This document shows, piece by piece, positions 53,374 through 61,949 of a stretch of 64,000 nucleotides of DNA (position 1 is the first letter of the stretch; the number at the start of each line of letters is the position of its first letter). The position numbers and the translations under genes were made by a program. The notes beneath the pieces are model-generated. The model was not told the DNA's origin and searched no databases. It saw nothing but the letters and a program-made list of their open reading frames with translations. This DNA comes from an uncultured Polaribacter sp. (GTDB lineage Bacteria > Bacteroidota > Bacteroidia > Flavobacteriales > Flavobacteriaceae): positions 62,001 to 126,000 of the forward strand of contig NZ_CANMUE010000003.1 of assembly GCF_947500975.1 (NCBI RefSeq). Direction: 5' to 3'.

Positions 53374-53596
53374 GTCGAACTCACGTTATATTAGAAAATA
53401 GAATTGTGGAATATATAAGTACGAAGTCAGACAGACAAAATAACACAAAGTACTACAGTCAACGTGTTTGTATATGGTTTGTTGCGTGGTTTAGCACATA
53501 ATTTAGCAAATAAAAACCGAATAGAAAATCCTAGCGGATTTTCGTAAGTAGGCTAGAACTAGCAATAAATTATATACGTTGTTGGCAAATCGTATT
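53374..53596. other. Non-coding spacer with IS end and cassette border
   Basis: Begins with GTCGAACTCACGTTATA, likely the right end of the IS982 copy. Further on are TTAGCACATAATTTAGCAAA, ATCCTAGCGGATTTTCGTAA and AACTAGCAATAAATTATATA, which lead into the 11-base inverted repeat at 53579. Such stretches seem to recur next to unrelated genes in Bacteroidetes (from memory, not searched). Confidence 0.45.
53579..53589. repeat. 11-base inverted repeat, left arm
   Basis: TTGTTGGCAAA, exact complement of TTTGCCAACAA at 54161-54171. The two arms flank the lipoprotein gene. Confidence 0.75.
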
Positions 53597-54157
53597 TTAA
53601 TCAAAGTAACCCTCAAATTTTATTGATTCTAAAATTCCGTTTTCAAATTGAAAAAAGAATAATGAGGTTTGCTCTAAATTCCCAAGAGTTACTTTATCAG
53701 ATTCTATTTTAGTTTTTAATATATTTTCAAGTGCTCTTTTATTAATTCCGATGTTTAATGAATCAACGAACTTTATTTCAGGATTTTTGATAATTCCTCC
53801 AATAATTGATTCCCAGTTTTTTGCTTTATAAAATTCCAATTTAGTTTTGTCAAAAGTCATAGTTTTCATTGTGTCAATAACACTTTTGTCGTGATGGTTT
53901 TGATAAGGTTTTAACACTATTTTGAATAAAGAACTTTTAAGAGCATAATTTTCCAATTCAGATTCAAAAGCAAATGCTAAACTGTCATTTTCTACAAACT
54001 GTTCCTCCGCAATGTTTTCCTCAACTTTTTTTTCCGTTTCGGTTTTTAATTCAATCGTTGCATTTTGTTCGACAATTTCAGCCTTTTTGGTTTCAGTTTG
54101 TTTGCAAGAAACCAATAATATTAAAATTAGAATCGATGTTAGTAAATGTTCTCTCAT
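53597..54157 (-). CDS. Lipoprotein of unknown function in an inverted-repeat-flanked cassette
   Basis: 186 residues. Lipoprotein signal LLTSILILILLVSC with anchor Cys at 18, then an acidic Glu/Lys-rich linker to about residue 60. The C-terminal 120 residues are mixed alpha/beta with no recognised domain (SLFKIVLKPYQNHHDKSVID). It is bordered by perfect 11-base inverted repeats 8 and 4 bases outside its ends and lies in the island interior, so it was probably acquired as a unit. Function unknown. Confidence 0.65.
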   Translation of the reverse strand: MREHLLTSILILILLVSCKQTETKKAEIVEQNATIELKTETEKKVEENIAEEQFVENDSLAFAFESELENYALKSSLFKIVLKPYQNHHDKSVIDTMKTMTFDKTKLEFYKAKNWESIIGGIIKNPEIKFVDSLNIGINKRALENILKTKIESDKVTLGNLEQTSLFFFQFENGILESIKFEGYFD

Positions 54158-54160
54158 ATG

Positions 54161-54171
54161 TTTGCCAACAA
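54161..54171. repeat. 11-base inverted repeat, right arm
   Basis: TTTGCCAACAA, followed by TGGCTATAATTAATACGGG, then the start of the right long direct repeat. Confidence 0.75.
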
Positions 54172-54192
54172 TGGCTATAATTAATACGGGTT

Positions 54193-54519
54193 TTGGTGCT
54201 TATTTTATGGTTTATAAAATTACTTTCTAAATAAGAATTTTATAAACCTGACTCATTTTTCTTACGTTTTTAAACAATAAATCATAAGGTAAAAAAGTAT
54301 GAGAATGATATTTGTAACCTAACTTTTTATAAAATAAAAAAGCTTGTGGTTGCTCATTCATAGCATCTAACCAAATAATTTCATACCCTTTTTTAATAGC
54401 TTCTTTTTCTAACCAAGCAAGTATACTTTTACCTATTCCGTTTCCTTGCGTTTTTTGGTGTAAATAAATTCGATGTAATTTTACTTGTTTTGTTGGTGAC
54501 AAACCTTCTAATTTTTCAT
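54193..54519. repeat. Long direct repeat, right copy
   Basis: About 327 bases matching 50009-50340. It starts inside the 3' end of the PspC-like frame (only the tail coding sequence remains, reading GFGAYFMVYKITF and a stop) and covers the 3' half of the intact GNAT gene. Confidence 0.9.
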
Positions 54520-54766
54520 CCCAAATAATTCTAAAATTCCCAATAATTTCACCCTTAAAAACAATAAAATAATAGGCTGCTTTTTCTTCTAAAAGCTCTT
54601 TTAATATGTTTTCTTTAGCATATTGAGTATTTACATACCAATTGCCTTTATCAGTCCAAAAATGACTGTAAGCCAAAGGATATACTTCTTTCATCAATTC
54701 AAAAAGAGATTCGCAATCTTTAGTTGTAATTACTTTTAAATGTATGTTTTCTGTAATTTTTATCAT
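54227..54766 (-). CDS. GNAT-family N-acetyltransferase (intact copy)
   Basis: 179 residues. The acetyl-CoA loop QGNGIGKSILAWLEKEAIKKG and the end IIWLDAMNEQPQAFLFYKKLG are typical of GNAT. LSPTKQVKLHRIYLHQKTQG precedes the loop. Substrate unknown. The 3' half is duplicated as a broken copy at 50048-50340. Followed on the recA side by the terminator at 54773. Confidence 0.88.
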   Translation of the reverse strand: MIKITENIHLKVITTKDCESLFELMKEVYPLAYSHFWTDKGNWYVNTQYAKENILKELLEEKAAYYFIVFKGEIIGNFRIIWDEKLEGLSPTKQVKLHRIYLHQKTQGNGIGKSILAWLEKEAIKKGYEIIWLDAMNEQPQAFLFYKKLGYKYHSHTFLPYDLLFKNVRKMSQVYKILI

Positions 54767-54772
54767 ATTAAT

Positions 54773-54812
54773 AAAAAACTGCTATAGATTGATTACTTCT
54801 ATAGCAGTTTTA
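54773..54812. terminator. recA terminator
   Basis: AAAACTGCTATAGA and TCTATAGCAGTTTT form a perfect 14-pair stem; on the minus strand it is followed by a T-run. 25 bases downstream of the recA stop. Confidence 0.85.
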
Positions 54813-54836
54813 AGTAATGGTTAGAACTTTTAATAC

Positions 54837-55847
54837 TTATTCTTGATTTTCAATAGCAACTTTAATTTTTCCTTCAAGTTCTTCTGCTAATTCAGGGTTG
54901 TCTTTTATCAATCCTTTAACAGCATCTCGCCCTTGTCCTAGTTTTGTTTCACCATAACTAAACCAAGATCCACTTTTCTTTACAATACCTAATTCTACAC
55001 CAATATCTAAAATTTCTCCAACTTTAGATATTCCTTGTCCATACATAATATCAAATTCTGCAATTTGAAAAGGAGGTGCAACTTTATTTTTTACTATTTT
55101 AACTTTGGTGCTGTTACCTATAACTTTATCACCATCTTTAATTTGAGTTCTTCTTCTAATATCTAAACGTACAGAGGCATAAAATTTTAATGCATTACCA
55201 CCCGTTGTTGTTTCTGGATTACCAAACATAACCCCAATTTTTTCTCTTAATTGGTTAATAAAAATTACTGTACAATTTGTCTTAGAAATTGTACCTGTTA
55301 ATTTACGTAAAGCTTGAGACATTAAACGTGCATGAAGACCCATTTTAGAATCTCCCATTTCTCCTTCAATTTCAGATTTTGGTGTTAATGCTGCAACAGA
55401 ATCAATTACAACAATATCAATAGCACCAGATCTAATTAAATTCTCTGCAATTTCTAATGCTTGCTCTCCATGATCTGGTTGAGAAATAATTAAATTATCT
55501 ATATCTACTCCTAAATTTTCTGCATAAAATTTATCAAAAGCATGTTCTGCATCAATAAACGCAGCTATTCCACCAGCTTTTTGAGCTTCTGCAATAGCAT
55601 GTAAAGTTAAAGTTGTTTTACCTGAAGATTCTGGTCCGTAAATTTCAATTACTCTACCTCTAGGATAACCACCAACGCCTAAAGCTAAATCTAATCCTAA
55701 AGAACCAGATGAAATTGCATCTACTTCTACTGTAACAACATCACCTAATTTCATTACAGAACCTTTACCATAAGTTTTATCTAACTTATCTAAAGTAAGT
55801 TGTAATGCCTTTAATTTTGCTGCTTTTTCTTTATCTACTGCTGCCAT
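54837..55847 (-). CDS. recA: Recombinase A
   Basis: 336 residues, homologous recombination and SOS co-protease. Walker [10 protein letters not shown] near residue 70, Walker [16 protein letters not shown], and the L1/L2 loop region [16 protein letters not shown] and [20 protein letters not shown] are all intact. Length normal. The intact GNAT gene lies downstream in the same direction beyond a strong terminator. Confidence 0.98.
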   Translation of the reverse strand: MAAVDKEKAAKLKALQLTLDKLDKTYGKGSVMKLGDVVTVEVDAISSGSLGLDLALGVGGYPRGRVIEIYGPESSGKTTLTLHAIAEAQKAGGIAAFIDAEHAFDKFYAENLGVDIDNLIISQPDHGEQALEIAENLIRSGAIDIVVIDSVAALTPKSEIEGEMGDSKMGLHARLMSQALRKLTGTISKTNCTVIFINQLREKIGVMFGNPETTTGGNALKFYASVRLDIRRRTQIKDGDKVIGNSTKVKIVKNKVAPPFQIAEFDIMYGQGISKVGEILDIGVELGIVKKSGSWFSYGETKLGQGRDAVKGLIKDNPELAEELEGKIKVAIENQE

Positions 55848-55912
55848 AAATCTTCCTAATTTTATTTTTAAATAAGTGCCACAAGTTACAAAAAGTGATT
55901 CTTTTTTTTACT

Positions 55913-55920
55913 TATATTTG
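55913..55920 (+). promoter_or_regulatory. -7 promoter element
   Basis: TATATTTG matches TAnnTTTG, 15 bases before the T9SS protein start. Confidence 0.4.
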
Positions 55921-55935
55921 ATATAAAATTATGAT

Positions 55936-58722
55936 ATGAAAAAAATATTTTTTTTCTTGATATTTTTAAGCACAACTTGTTACTCTCAAGAGACGCTTAA
56001 TCCTGAAAAAACAATTTCCTTTGGATTAAATAGTCACACAAATAGAGATGAAGCTTTTTTCTCAAATATAGATAGCAACAAAAACACTGTTTTAGTTGGA
56101 ACTACTGAAAGGGATTCAACTTTTACAGATATTCTAACCACAAAATTAGATGTAAATTATAATTTACTTTGGCAAAAACGCTACTCAGTGCCAACAAACT
56201 TATCTTACGACTTACCATTAAAATCTTTTATAAATGATAATGATGATGTTTATGTTATTGGTCGAAGTAGCTTTTCGCAGTCTAGATCTAATGGATTAAT
56301 TTTTATTATAAAATATGATGAAAATGGGAGTGTTATTTACCAAAAAAATATTGGAAATATTGATGGAAGTGATTATTCAGATTACTCTCAAATGGATGCG
56401 GTTTTAAATAATGATGGTTCTTTAAGTCTTTTTTATGAAACAGATTTTTATCATGTGGATAGTAGCAATGGAGAAAGAACGAGTACTTTCCATTTGTTAA
56501 AAATTGATGCGCTAGGTAATATTATTAACTCAAATAATTATGAAATTCCTTACAGAGAATTTAAAGCAAAATTATATAATAATGGATTATATCTTTTAAT
56601 TAAAAATATTGTTGATGAAAATAATCAAATTTTTTCTTTTCATTTATATAAAATTCAAAACAATGGTAATATTTCTTCTTTCGAAATTGTAGATGAACAC
56701 TTTATAGATTTTATGAAATATCCAATCTTTAGTGAGAATGTCAGCCTTAACTATTTAAATAATAATTTGTATATAAGTAGTGCTAACAATGAAGGGTATA
56801 ATGAATTAAAAAATAAAATTTATTTTTCAAAATTTTCATTAGATGGTGATATTATATATAGTATTAAAAGCGATTCTAATAAAAAATATTATTATTTAGG
56901 TCATTTTAAAAAAATAGATGAGGGAAAAATAATTTATCTAGCAAATAATCTTGACAATAATATACTTTCTTCTCTAACTATAAACGAGAATAATGAAATA
57001 ATTGAAACAGAAATTGTAAACAATCTAGGAACGGGTTTTAAAAACAATAATGATGATTCTTTTTTTATAACTTTAAGTAATAATATTATTAAACTTTTTT
57101 CTAAAGACTTAACAGAAATAAACTCATTTACCACTTCAGACACCTATAATTTAATTGATTTTTCAAAAATTGATGATAACACAATTACTTCCTTTGGTAT
57201 TGTATTTAATAAAATGTTTCCAGACTCAGATTATTACACACAATTAGATCAATTTGCAGAAAAAATAAATTTAAATACTGTAGAAAAAACCTATTCTTTT
57301 TCTGGAGAAGGAACTTCAAAGGCATTTCAACAAGTTATTAATATAGATAATAATAATGATTATATTATTTTAAGTGCTGAAAAATTAGGCCCTGAGTGTT
57401 TAAATATTGGTTGCAATTCTCCTTCTTTTGGCAATAGAATTATTAAATATGATTCTAATTTAAATAAACTTTGGGAATTGAACTTAACAGATGAAGTAAA
57501 AAATATAACCTCAAATTATAATTATCATAATTTAGTTTTTGACTCTAATAATAATATTTATTTAAACGTTGCTGACAAAGATAATGTTTGGTGGAATAGA
57601 AAATATACACTATACAAGATTTCACCTAATGGAGATATTATTTTTAAAACAGAAAGTACACAATCAATCAAAATAGTTATAAACGAAGAAGATAATAAAA
57701 TTTATATAATTTCTCCTCAATTTTCAGAAACTAACCAAACTACATGGATAACTTCTTATTGGACAGAACTTCTTTCTTTCAATTCAAATTCAGGAGATTT
57801 AATTGATACAACAATTTATGATGATAAAGAATATTATGGTTATTTTATAAATAATAATCTTTTTTATATTTACCTTATTGAGGGCAATGTTTATGTAGAT
57901 CATAATATAACTCTCTATAAAGGAAATGAAATAATATTTAAAAGATATTTAAATATAAGTTACTCAGGATCAATATCTACAGCTCCACTTATAAAAGAAG
58001 ATGGAACTTTAATTTTTACAAGCGGTTCTAGTAGTAGTGATTTAGATAAAAAATTTCATAAAATTAATAGTATAAATGAATATAACTCTTATCAAATTAA
58101 TTCAAATTTAGGAAAATTAATCCCAATTGGAAATAATATATTAACTTATAATGAAGATAATTATTTTAAAATATATAATAGTAGTTTTCAAGAAATAGCT
58201 TCTAGTGATTTAGAATATCCTAATAATTCTGGTTTTTATTATACTGTCTTCAGTAATAAAATTTTATTACAATTCGAAAACAAAAAAATAGTTTTTGATG
58301 AAGAGCTTAATGTTATAAAAGAATTTAAACTACCAAATTTATTTGATTATAACTTTAAGTTTGATAATAATAAAGATTTAATTATAGTAAGTAATTTTGG
58401 AAATAGTATTTATCTTTATCCTCAATATTCTTGGTTAAGAGGATACTTGTCTAAATATAATATAGAAACTGCTTTAAATGTTGGTGATTTTAAAAACGAA
58501 ATTAATAAAATTATAGTTTTTCCTAACCCTACAAATGGTTTTTTTAAAATAGAAGTTAATAAAGCCATCTTTAAGAAAGTCATAGTTTACGATATTAATG
58601 GTAAGTTTATTAAAGAGTCATTTTTTAATAATTTAAATATACAAAATTTTAAAAATGGAATTTACCTATTAAAAATATTTACAAATAATGGAATTATTAA
58701 CTCTAAAATAATAAAAAATTAA
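55936..58722 (+). CDS. Large T9SS-sorted protein with beta-rich repeats
   Basis: 928 residues. Signal peptide MKKIFFFLIFLSTTCYSQ. The body is Asn/Ser-rich and beta-rich with repeats resembling propeller strands (DENGSVIYQKNIGNIDGSDY, NLNKLWELNL). The C-terminal 75 residues are a T9SS type A sorting domain (IVFPNPTNGFFKIEVNKAIF to KIIKN). Probable secreted or surface protein; function unknown. Its stop overlaps the start of the pseudouridine synthase. Confidence 0.82.
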   Translation: MKKIFFFLIFLSTTCYSQETLNPEKTISFGLNSHTNRDEAFFSNIDSNKNTVLVGTTERDSTFTDILTTKLDVNYNLLWQKRYSVPTNLSYDLPLKSFINDNDDVYVIGRSSFSQSRSNGLIFIIKYDENGSVIYQKNIGNIDGSDYSDYSQMDAVLNNDGSLSLFYETDFYHVDSSNGERTSTFHLLKIDALGNIINSNNYEIPYREFKAKLYNNGLYLLIKNIVDENNQIFSFHLYKIQNNGNISSFEIVDEHFIDFMKYPIFSENVSLNYLNNNLYISSANNEGYNELKNKIYFSKFSLDGDIIYSIKSDSNKKYYYLGHFKKIDEGKIIYLANNLDNNILSSLTINENNEIIETEIVNNLGTGFKNNNDDSFFITLSNNIIKLFSKDLTEINSFTTSDTYNLIDFSKIDDNTITSFGIVFNKMFPDSDYYTQLDQFAEKINLNTVEKTYSFSGEGTSKAFQQVINIDNNNDYIILSAEKLGPECLNIGCNSPSFGNRIIKYDSNLNKLWELNLTDEVKNITSNYNYHNLVFDSNNNIYLNVADKDNVWWNRKYTLYKISPNGDIIFKTESTQSIKIVINEEDNKIYIISPQFSETNQTTWITSYWTELLSFNSNSGDLIDTTIYDDKEYYGYFINNNLFYIYLIEGNVYVDHNITLYKGNEIIFKRYLNISYSGSISTAPLIKEDGTLIFTSGSSSSDLDKKFHKINSINEYNSYQINSNLGKLIPIGNNILTYNEDNYFKIYNSSFQEIASSDLEYPNNSGFYYTVFSNKILLQFENKKIVFDEELNVIKEFKLPNLFDYNFKFDNNKDLIIVSNFGNSIYLYPQYSWLRGYLSKYNIETALNVGDFKNEINKIIVFPNPTNGFFKIEVNKAIFKKVIVYDINGKFIKESFFNNLNIQNFKNGIYLLKIFTNNGIINSKIIKN

Positions 58723-59332
58723 ACACCAACATTTTATCATTCATAAACCTTGGGGTTATTTATCTCAATTTATAAATAATCAAACAAAAAGGAAAAAGAA
58801 AATGCTAGGAGAATTGTATAATTTTCCTGAAGGAACCATGGCAATTGGACGTTTAGATGTTGCCTCTGAAGGCTTACTTTTATTAACAACAGATGGTAAA
58901 GTTTCTTCAGAAATTAGAAGTAATAAAGTTGAAAAAGAGTATTATGTTCAAGTTGATGGAATTATAACCCAAGAAGCTGTAGAAAAATTAAAAAGTGGTG
59001 TAGAAATTGGTTTTGATGGAAAAAAATACATTACAAAACCCGGAAAATCTTTTTTAATAAATAATCCAAAATTTCCATTAAAAAATCATAAAATTAGAGA
59101 TGAAAGACATGGCCCAACAAGTTGGGTTTCTATAATTATTACTGAGGGTAAATTTAGACAAGTAAGAAAAATGACTGCTGCTGTTGGGTTTCCAACTTTA
59201 CGTTTAATTAGAGTTAGAATTGGAGAAATTGAATTAGGTAATTTAGAAGTTGGTGGAGTTGTTGAAGTTTATTTTAAAAAAAATAAAAAGCCTTTTTGCG
59301 TAAAACAAAAAGGCTTTTTATGCTCTAATTAG
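58718..59332 (+). CDS. RluE/RsuA-type pseudouridine synthase, probable ATT start
   Basis: Catalyses U-to-pseudouridine in rRNA. The catalytic motif is GRLDVASEGLLLLTTDG (Asp). The family N-terminus HFIIHKPWGYLSQF is encoded upstream of the first ATG (58802), with no ATG, GTG or TTG between 58722 and 58802 in frame; ATT at 58718-58720 gives a family-like start (M-K-H-Q-H-F). I therefore call an ATT start, overlapping the stop of the previous gene. The C-terminal residues KKPFCVKQKGFLCSN lie inside a terminator stem. About 204 residues. Confidence 0.75.
   Translation: MKHQHFIIHKPWGYLSQFINNQTKRKKKMLGELYNFPEGTMAIGRLDVASEGLLLLTTDGKVSSEIRSNKVEKEYYVQVDGIITQEAVEKLKSGVEIGFDGKKYITKPGKSFLINNPKFPLKNHKIRDERHGPTSWVSIIITEGKFRQVRKMTAAVGFPTLRLIRVRIGEIELGNLEVGGVVEVYFKKNKKPFCVKQKGFLCSN
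59285..59319. terminator. Bidirectional terminator inside the 3' end of the pseudouridine synthase
   Basis: AAAAAGCCTTTTTG (59285-59298) pairs with CAAAAAGGCTTTTT (59306-59319), T-runs on both strands. It lies 11 bases inside the coding end, and also serves the convergent metzincin gene (stop at 59329). Confidence 0.8.
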
Positions 59333-60153
59333 TTATCTTTATATTTATATGTATTGTGGATAGCACGCCTATCTGCAAGAGACCAACCTGAATAATCAGT
59401 TCTCCAATCACAAACATACATACTAGATCTCATAATTGATGCACAAGTATTATTTGTATGATAAGTAGCACCTCCAGTAGAGCTAATATAATCTCCTCTT
59501 GTAGAATCTGAATGTTCAAAACCAAGATTATGACCTAACTCATGAATTAATAACACCATTTTAGTATTAAGATTTGCACTATTTCCATAATTTGAATTAA
59601 CACTTAACCAACTACCTACATTTCCGTTACCTGTAGGTATTTCAGCTCTTGCCCATGCATTATCTCTACTATTATAATAACCTCCTATAACTATATCTGC
59701 TTGTTTAGAATTATTAACTTTAGTAAAATTTATATTTCTACTCGCAGCATTCCAGTGTCTAATTGCATAGTATAAAGCTGAATTGTAATTACTAGGAAAA
59801 TTACTATTTACATAATAGGTAATATTTCTAGAGTTAGAGTAATAAACAGTACCACCAAACCATCGGTTACGAGCTGATTCATTGTTAGAACCTTTTATTG
59901 ACGCTTGTCTTTCTTCTTGATACTCTTCAACACCAAAAGAAATAGCTATATCATCTTCATAGAAAAAAGAATTAGTATCGTAATCAACTTTAAGTGAATT
60001 AGGATCGTAATTCTCAACTTCTACTAAGTAGTTAAAAGTTTTTTGTGCTTCATCAGTAAGTTTTACTTCTTCTATTAAAGAACTGTCTTCATGGTTACAT
60101 GATTGAATAAAAGTACATAGAAGTACTAATGTAATTAATTTAATTTTTTTCAT
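59329..60153 (-). CDS. Metzincin-type zinc metalloprotease lipoprotein
   Basis: 274 residues. Lipoprotein signal LLCTFIQSC with anchor Cys19. The zinc motif HELGHNLGFEH (His204, Glu205, His208, His214) and a downstream Met-turn-like ASIMRSSMY fit the metzincin clan, similar to M57/M10-type bacterial proteases. The middle region ITYYVNSNFPSNYNSALYY is a family-like strand. Likely cell-surface protease; substrate unknown. Convergent with the pseudouridine synthase, 4 bases overlap at the terminator. Confidence 0.82.
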   Translation of the reverse strand: MKKIKLITLVLLCTFIQSCNHEDSSLIEEVKLTDEAQKTFNYLVEVENYDPNSLKVDYDTNSFFYEDDIAISFGVEEYQEERQASIKGSNNESARNRWFGGTVYYSNSRNITYYVNSNFPSNYNSALYYAIRHWNAASRNINFTKVNNSKQADIVIGGYYNSRDNAWARAEIPTGNGNVGSWLSVNSNYGNSANLNTKMVLLIHELGHNLGFEHSDSTRGDYISSTGGATYHTNNTCASIMRSSMYVCDWRTDYSGWSLADRRAIHNTYKYKDN

Positions 60154-60265
60154 TTTTTAATAATTATTTGGGATTAGTTTTTATGTTACAAACATATAAT
60201 AAAAAAAAAAAATCACAATAAATATGTTAAAATTAAATTAATAATTATTATTATTTTTAAAAAAA

Positions 60266-60706
60266 TTAAATAATTATCATCCTAATATGTGGTATTCCGT
60301 CTTCTAAATACTCTTCTCCTACTTGTATAAAGTTATGAGATTCGTAAAATTTTTGTAGATAAACTTGAGCAGAAATGGTAATTTTATCTACTTTAAAATG
60401 ATCTTTAATAGCTTTTATAGATACTTTCATTAAATCGTGACCATAACCGTATTTACGTTCAGGTGCTGCAACTACAACTCTACCAATACTTGCATTATCA
60501 AAATAATCTCCTGGTTTAAAAATACGCGTATAGGCAACTATTTTTTCATTTTTAAAACCTAAAATATGTAAAGATTTTTGATCTTTAAAATCTAAATCTT
60601 GATACACACAATCTTGTTCTACCACAAAAACTTCTGATCTTAATTGAAGAATAGCATATAATTCTGTAGGATTTAATTCTGAAAAGGATTTTGTGATGAA
60701 ATTCAT
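60266..60706 (-). CDS. GNAT-family acetyltransferase (ElaA-like)
   Basis: 146 residues. LQLRSEVFVVEQDCVYQDLD near residue 22 is the ElaA motif, and RVVVAAPERKYGYGHDLMK holds the acetyl-CoA site. Conserved neighbours in flavobacteria are rpiB and rnr. Substrate unknown. A dispersed repeat unit lies between it and rpiB. Confidence 0.88.
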   Translation of the reverse strand: MNFITKSFSELNPTELYAILQLRSEVFVVEQDCVYQDLDFKDQKSLHILGFKNEKIVAYTRIFKPGDYFDNASIGRVVVAAPERKYGYGHDLMKVSIKAIKDHFKVDKITISAQVYLQKFYESHNFIQVGEEYLEDGIPHIRMIII

Positions 60707-60734
60707 AATAGATTATAAAAAATTATAAATATTC

Positions 60735-60807
60735 GTCATTACGAATTATAAAAAAATAAAGTAATCTGTCTATAAATATAGAGATTGCTTCGTAAACTCG
60801 CAATGAC
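60735..60807. repeat. Dispersed repeat, unit 4
   Basis: 73 bases: left half GTCATTACGAA...AAAGTAATCTGT and right half AGAGATTGCTTCG...CGCAATGAC, which is the inverted half-unit of the family found around the GIY-YIG gene. Lies between the GNAT gene and rpiB. Confidence 0.8.
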
Positions 60808-60815
60808 TGAAAAAG

Positions 60816-61244
60816 TTAACAAGAAATTTTACCAACTCTAGTTTGATGTCTTCCACCTTCAAATTCTGTATTTAAAAATACATCTACAAAACCAATAGCT
60901 TGTTGTAAAGACACAAAACGTGCAGGAATGGTTAAGATATTAGCATTATTATGTTGTCTTGTTAAAGCAACCAATTCATTATTCCAACATAAAGCTGCTC
61001 TTATTCCTTGATGTTTATTTGCAGTCATTTGTGCGCCGTTACCAGATCCACATAAAATAATACCAAATTCTGCCTTTTTACTTTCTACAGCATCAGCTGT
61101 TGGATGAATTGCATCAGGATAATCCATAGAATCATTTGTATCAGTACCAAAATTTAAAACTTTATATCCTTTATTTTCTAAATGTTTTATAATTTCGAAT
61201 TTATATTCTGTACCTGCGTGGTCATTACCAATTGCAATTGTCAT
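60816..61244 (-). CDS. rpiB: Ribose 5-phosphate isomerase B
   Basis: 142 residues. Interconverts ribose 5-phosphate and ribulose 5-phosphate. GNDHAGTEYKFEIIKHLENKG at the start, the catalytic Cys in ILCGSGNG and the His in RQHNNANILTIPARF fit LacAB/RpiB. Start after the repeat unit, with an adjacent unit on the other side (61262-61335). Confidence 0.93.
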   Translation of the reverse strand: MTIAIGNDHAGTEYKFEIIKHLENKGYKVLNFGTDTNDSMDYPDAIHPTADAVESKKAEFGIILCGSGNGAQMTANKHQGIRAALCWNNELVALTRQHNNANILTIPARFVSLQQAIGFVDVFLNTEFEGGRHQTRVGKISC

Positions 61245-61261
61245 AATTTAATTTTTAATTA

Positions 61262-61335
61262 TTGTCTTTACTAAAAAAATAACAAAGTAATCTTTTTTAT
61301 TAATTAATAGATTGCTTCATTACATTCGCAATGAC
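61262..61335. repeat. Dispersed repeat, unit 5 (degenerate left half)
   Basis: Right half AGATTGCTTCATTACATTCG, then CAATGAC, is a good inverted half-unit; left half (ATTGTCTTTA...AAAGTAATCTTTT) is degenerate. 18 bases upstream of the rpiB start codon. Confidence 0.7.
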
Positions 61336-61949
61336 ATAGTTATGTCAACAAAAATATAGAAATTAACGGTTATCAACCGTTATTAACAATGTAAATTTTA
61401 GCTTTTTTAATAACATATTCGTTTTTAACAGTTTATCTATATTACTTAAATGTTAAGAAGTATCTGTAAAATTTTAAAAGTTTTTTTGGTAGATGTAATA
61501 TTTATTACAATACAAGGTATATATTGATATATGCAACTTTTATTTTAAGTTTTTAATAAAAGTTTATCAACATAAAATTTACATTTTATTTACATAAAAA
61601 ATAAAATAGATATTCATAATTTTTGGTTAATTACTGTTTATAACTTTTGTTAATAACTACATTTTTAAATTGATTTTAAACCTTTTAAAGTTCTCATAAA
61701 ATGTCAATAGTTTTTAATAACTGACTTTAAATAATAAAATACTATAAATTTATAGTAGCTATTCACACACTATTATAAACATCATTGTTTTTTTAAATTT
61801 TTATAAAAGAAAAATAATTATAATATAGAATGTTGATAAGTGAAAAAATAAAAAAAATAGTTGAGATGAATTTTTATCAATTTATAAAATTAATAAGAAA
61901 GTAATTCTAAAATTTTTAAGAAAAAGTCAGCAGAAAAGTTAAATAGAAA
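61336..61949. other. 614-base AT-rich non-coding region, possible origin or control region
   Basis: No gene seen on either strand. It holds a palindrome AACGGTTATCAACCGTT at 61364-61380 and DnaA-box-like motifs one base away from TTATCCACA: TTATCAACA at 61564-61572 and its complement TGTTGATAA at 61831-61839, plus TTATCAACC at 61370-61378 in the palindrome. Clusters of such boxes in an AT-rich gap can mark an origin, but no dnaA is in the window and the match is weak. Confidence 0.35.

Noticed and set aside
53374..54190. Integron attC sites
   Set aside because: The inverted repeats lack the GTTRRRY/RYYYAAC core and there is no integrase in the window.
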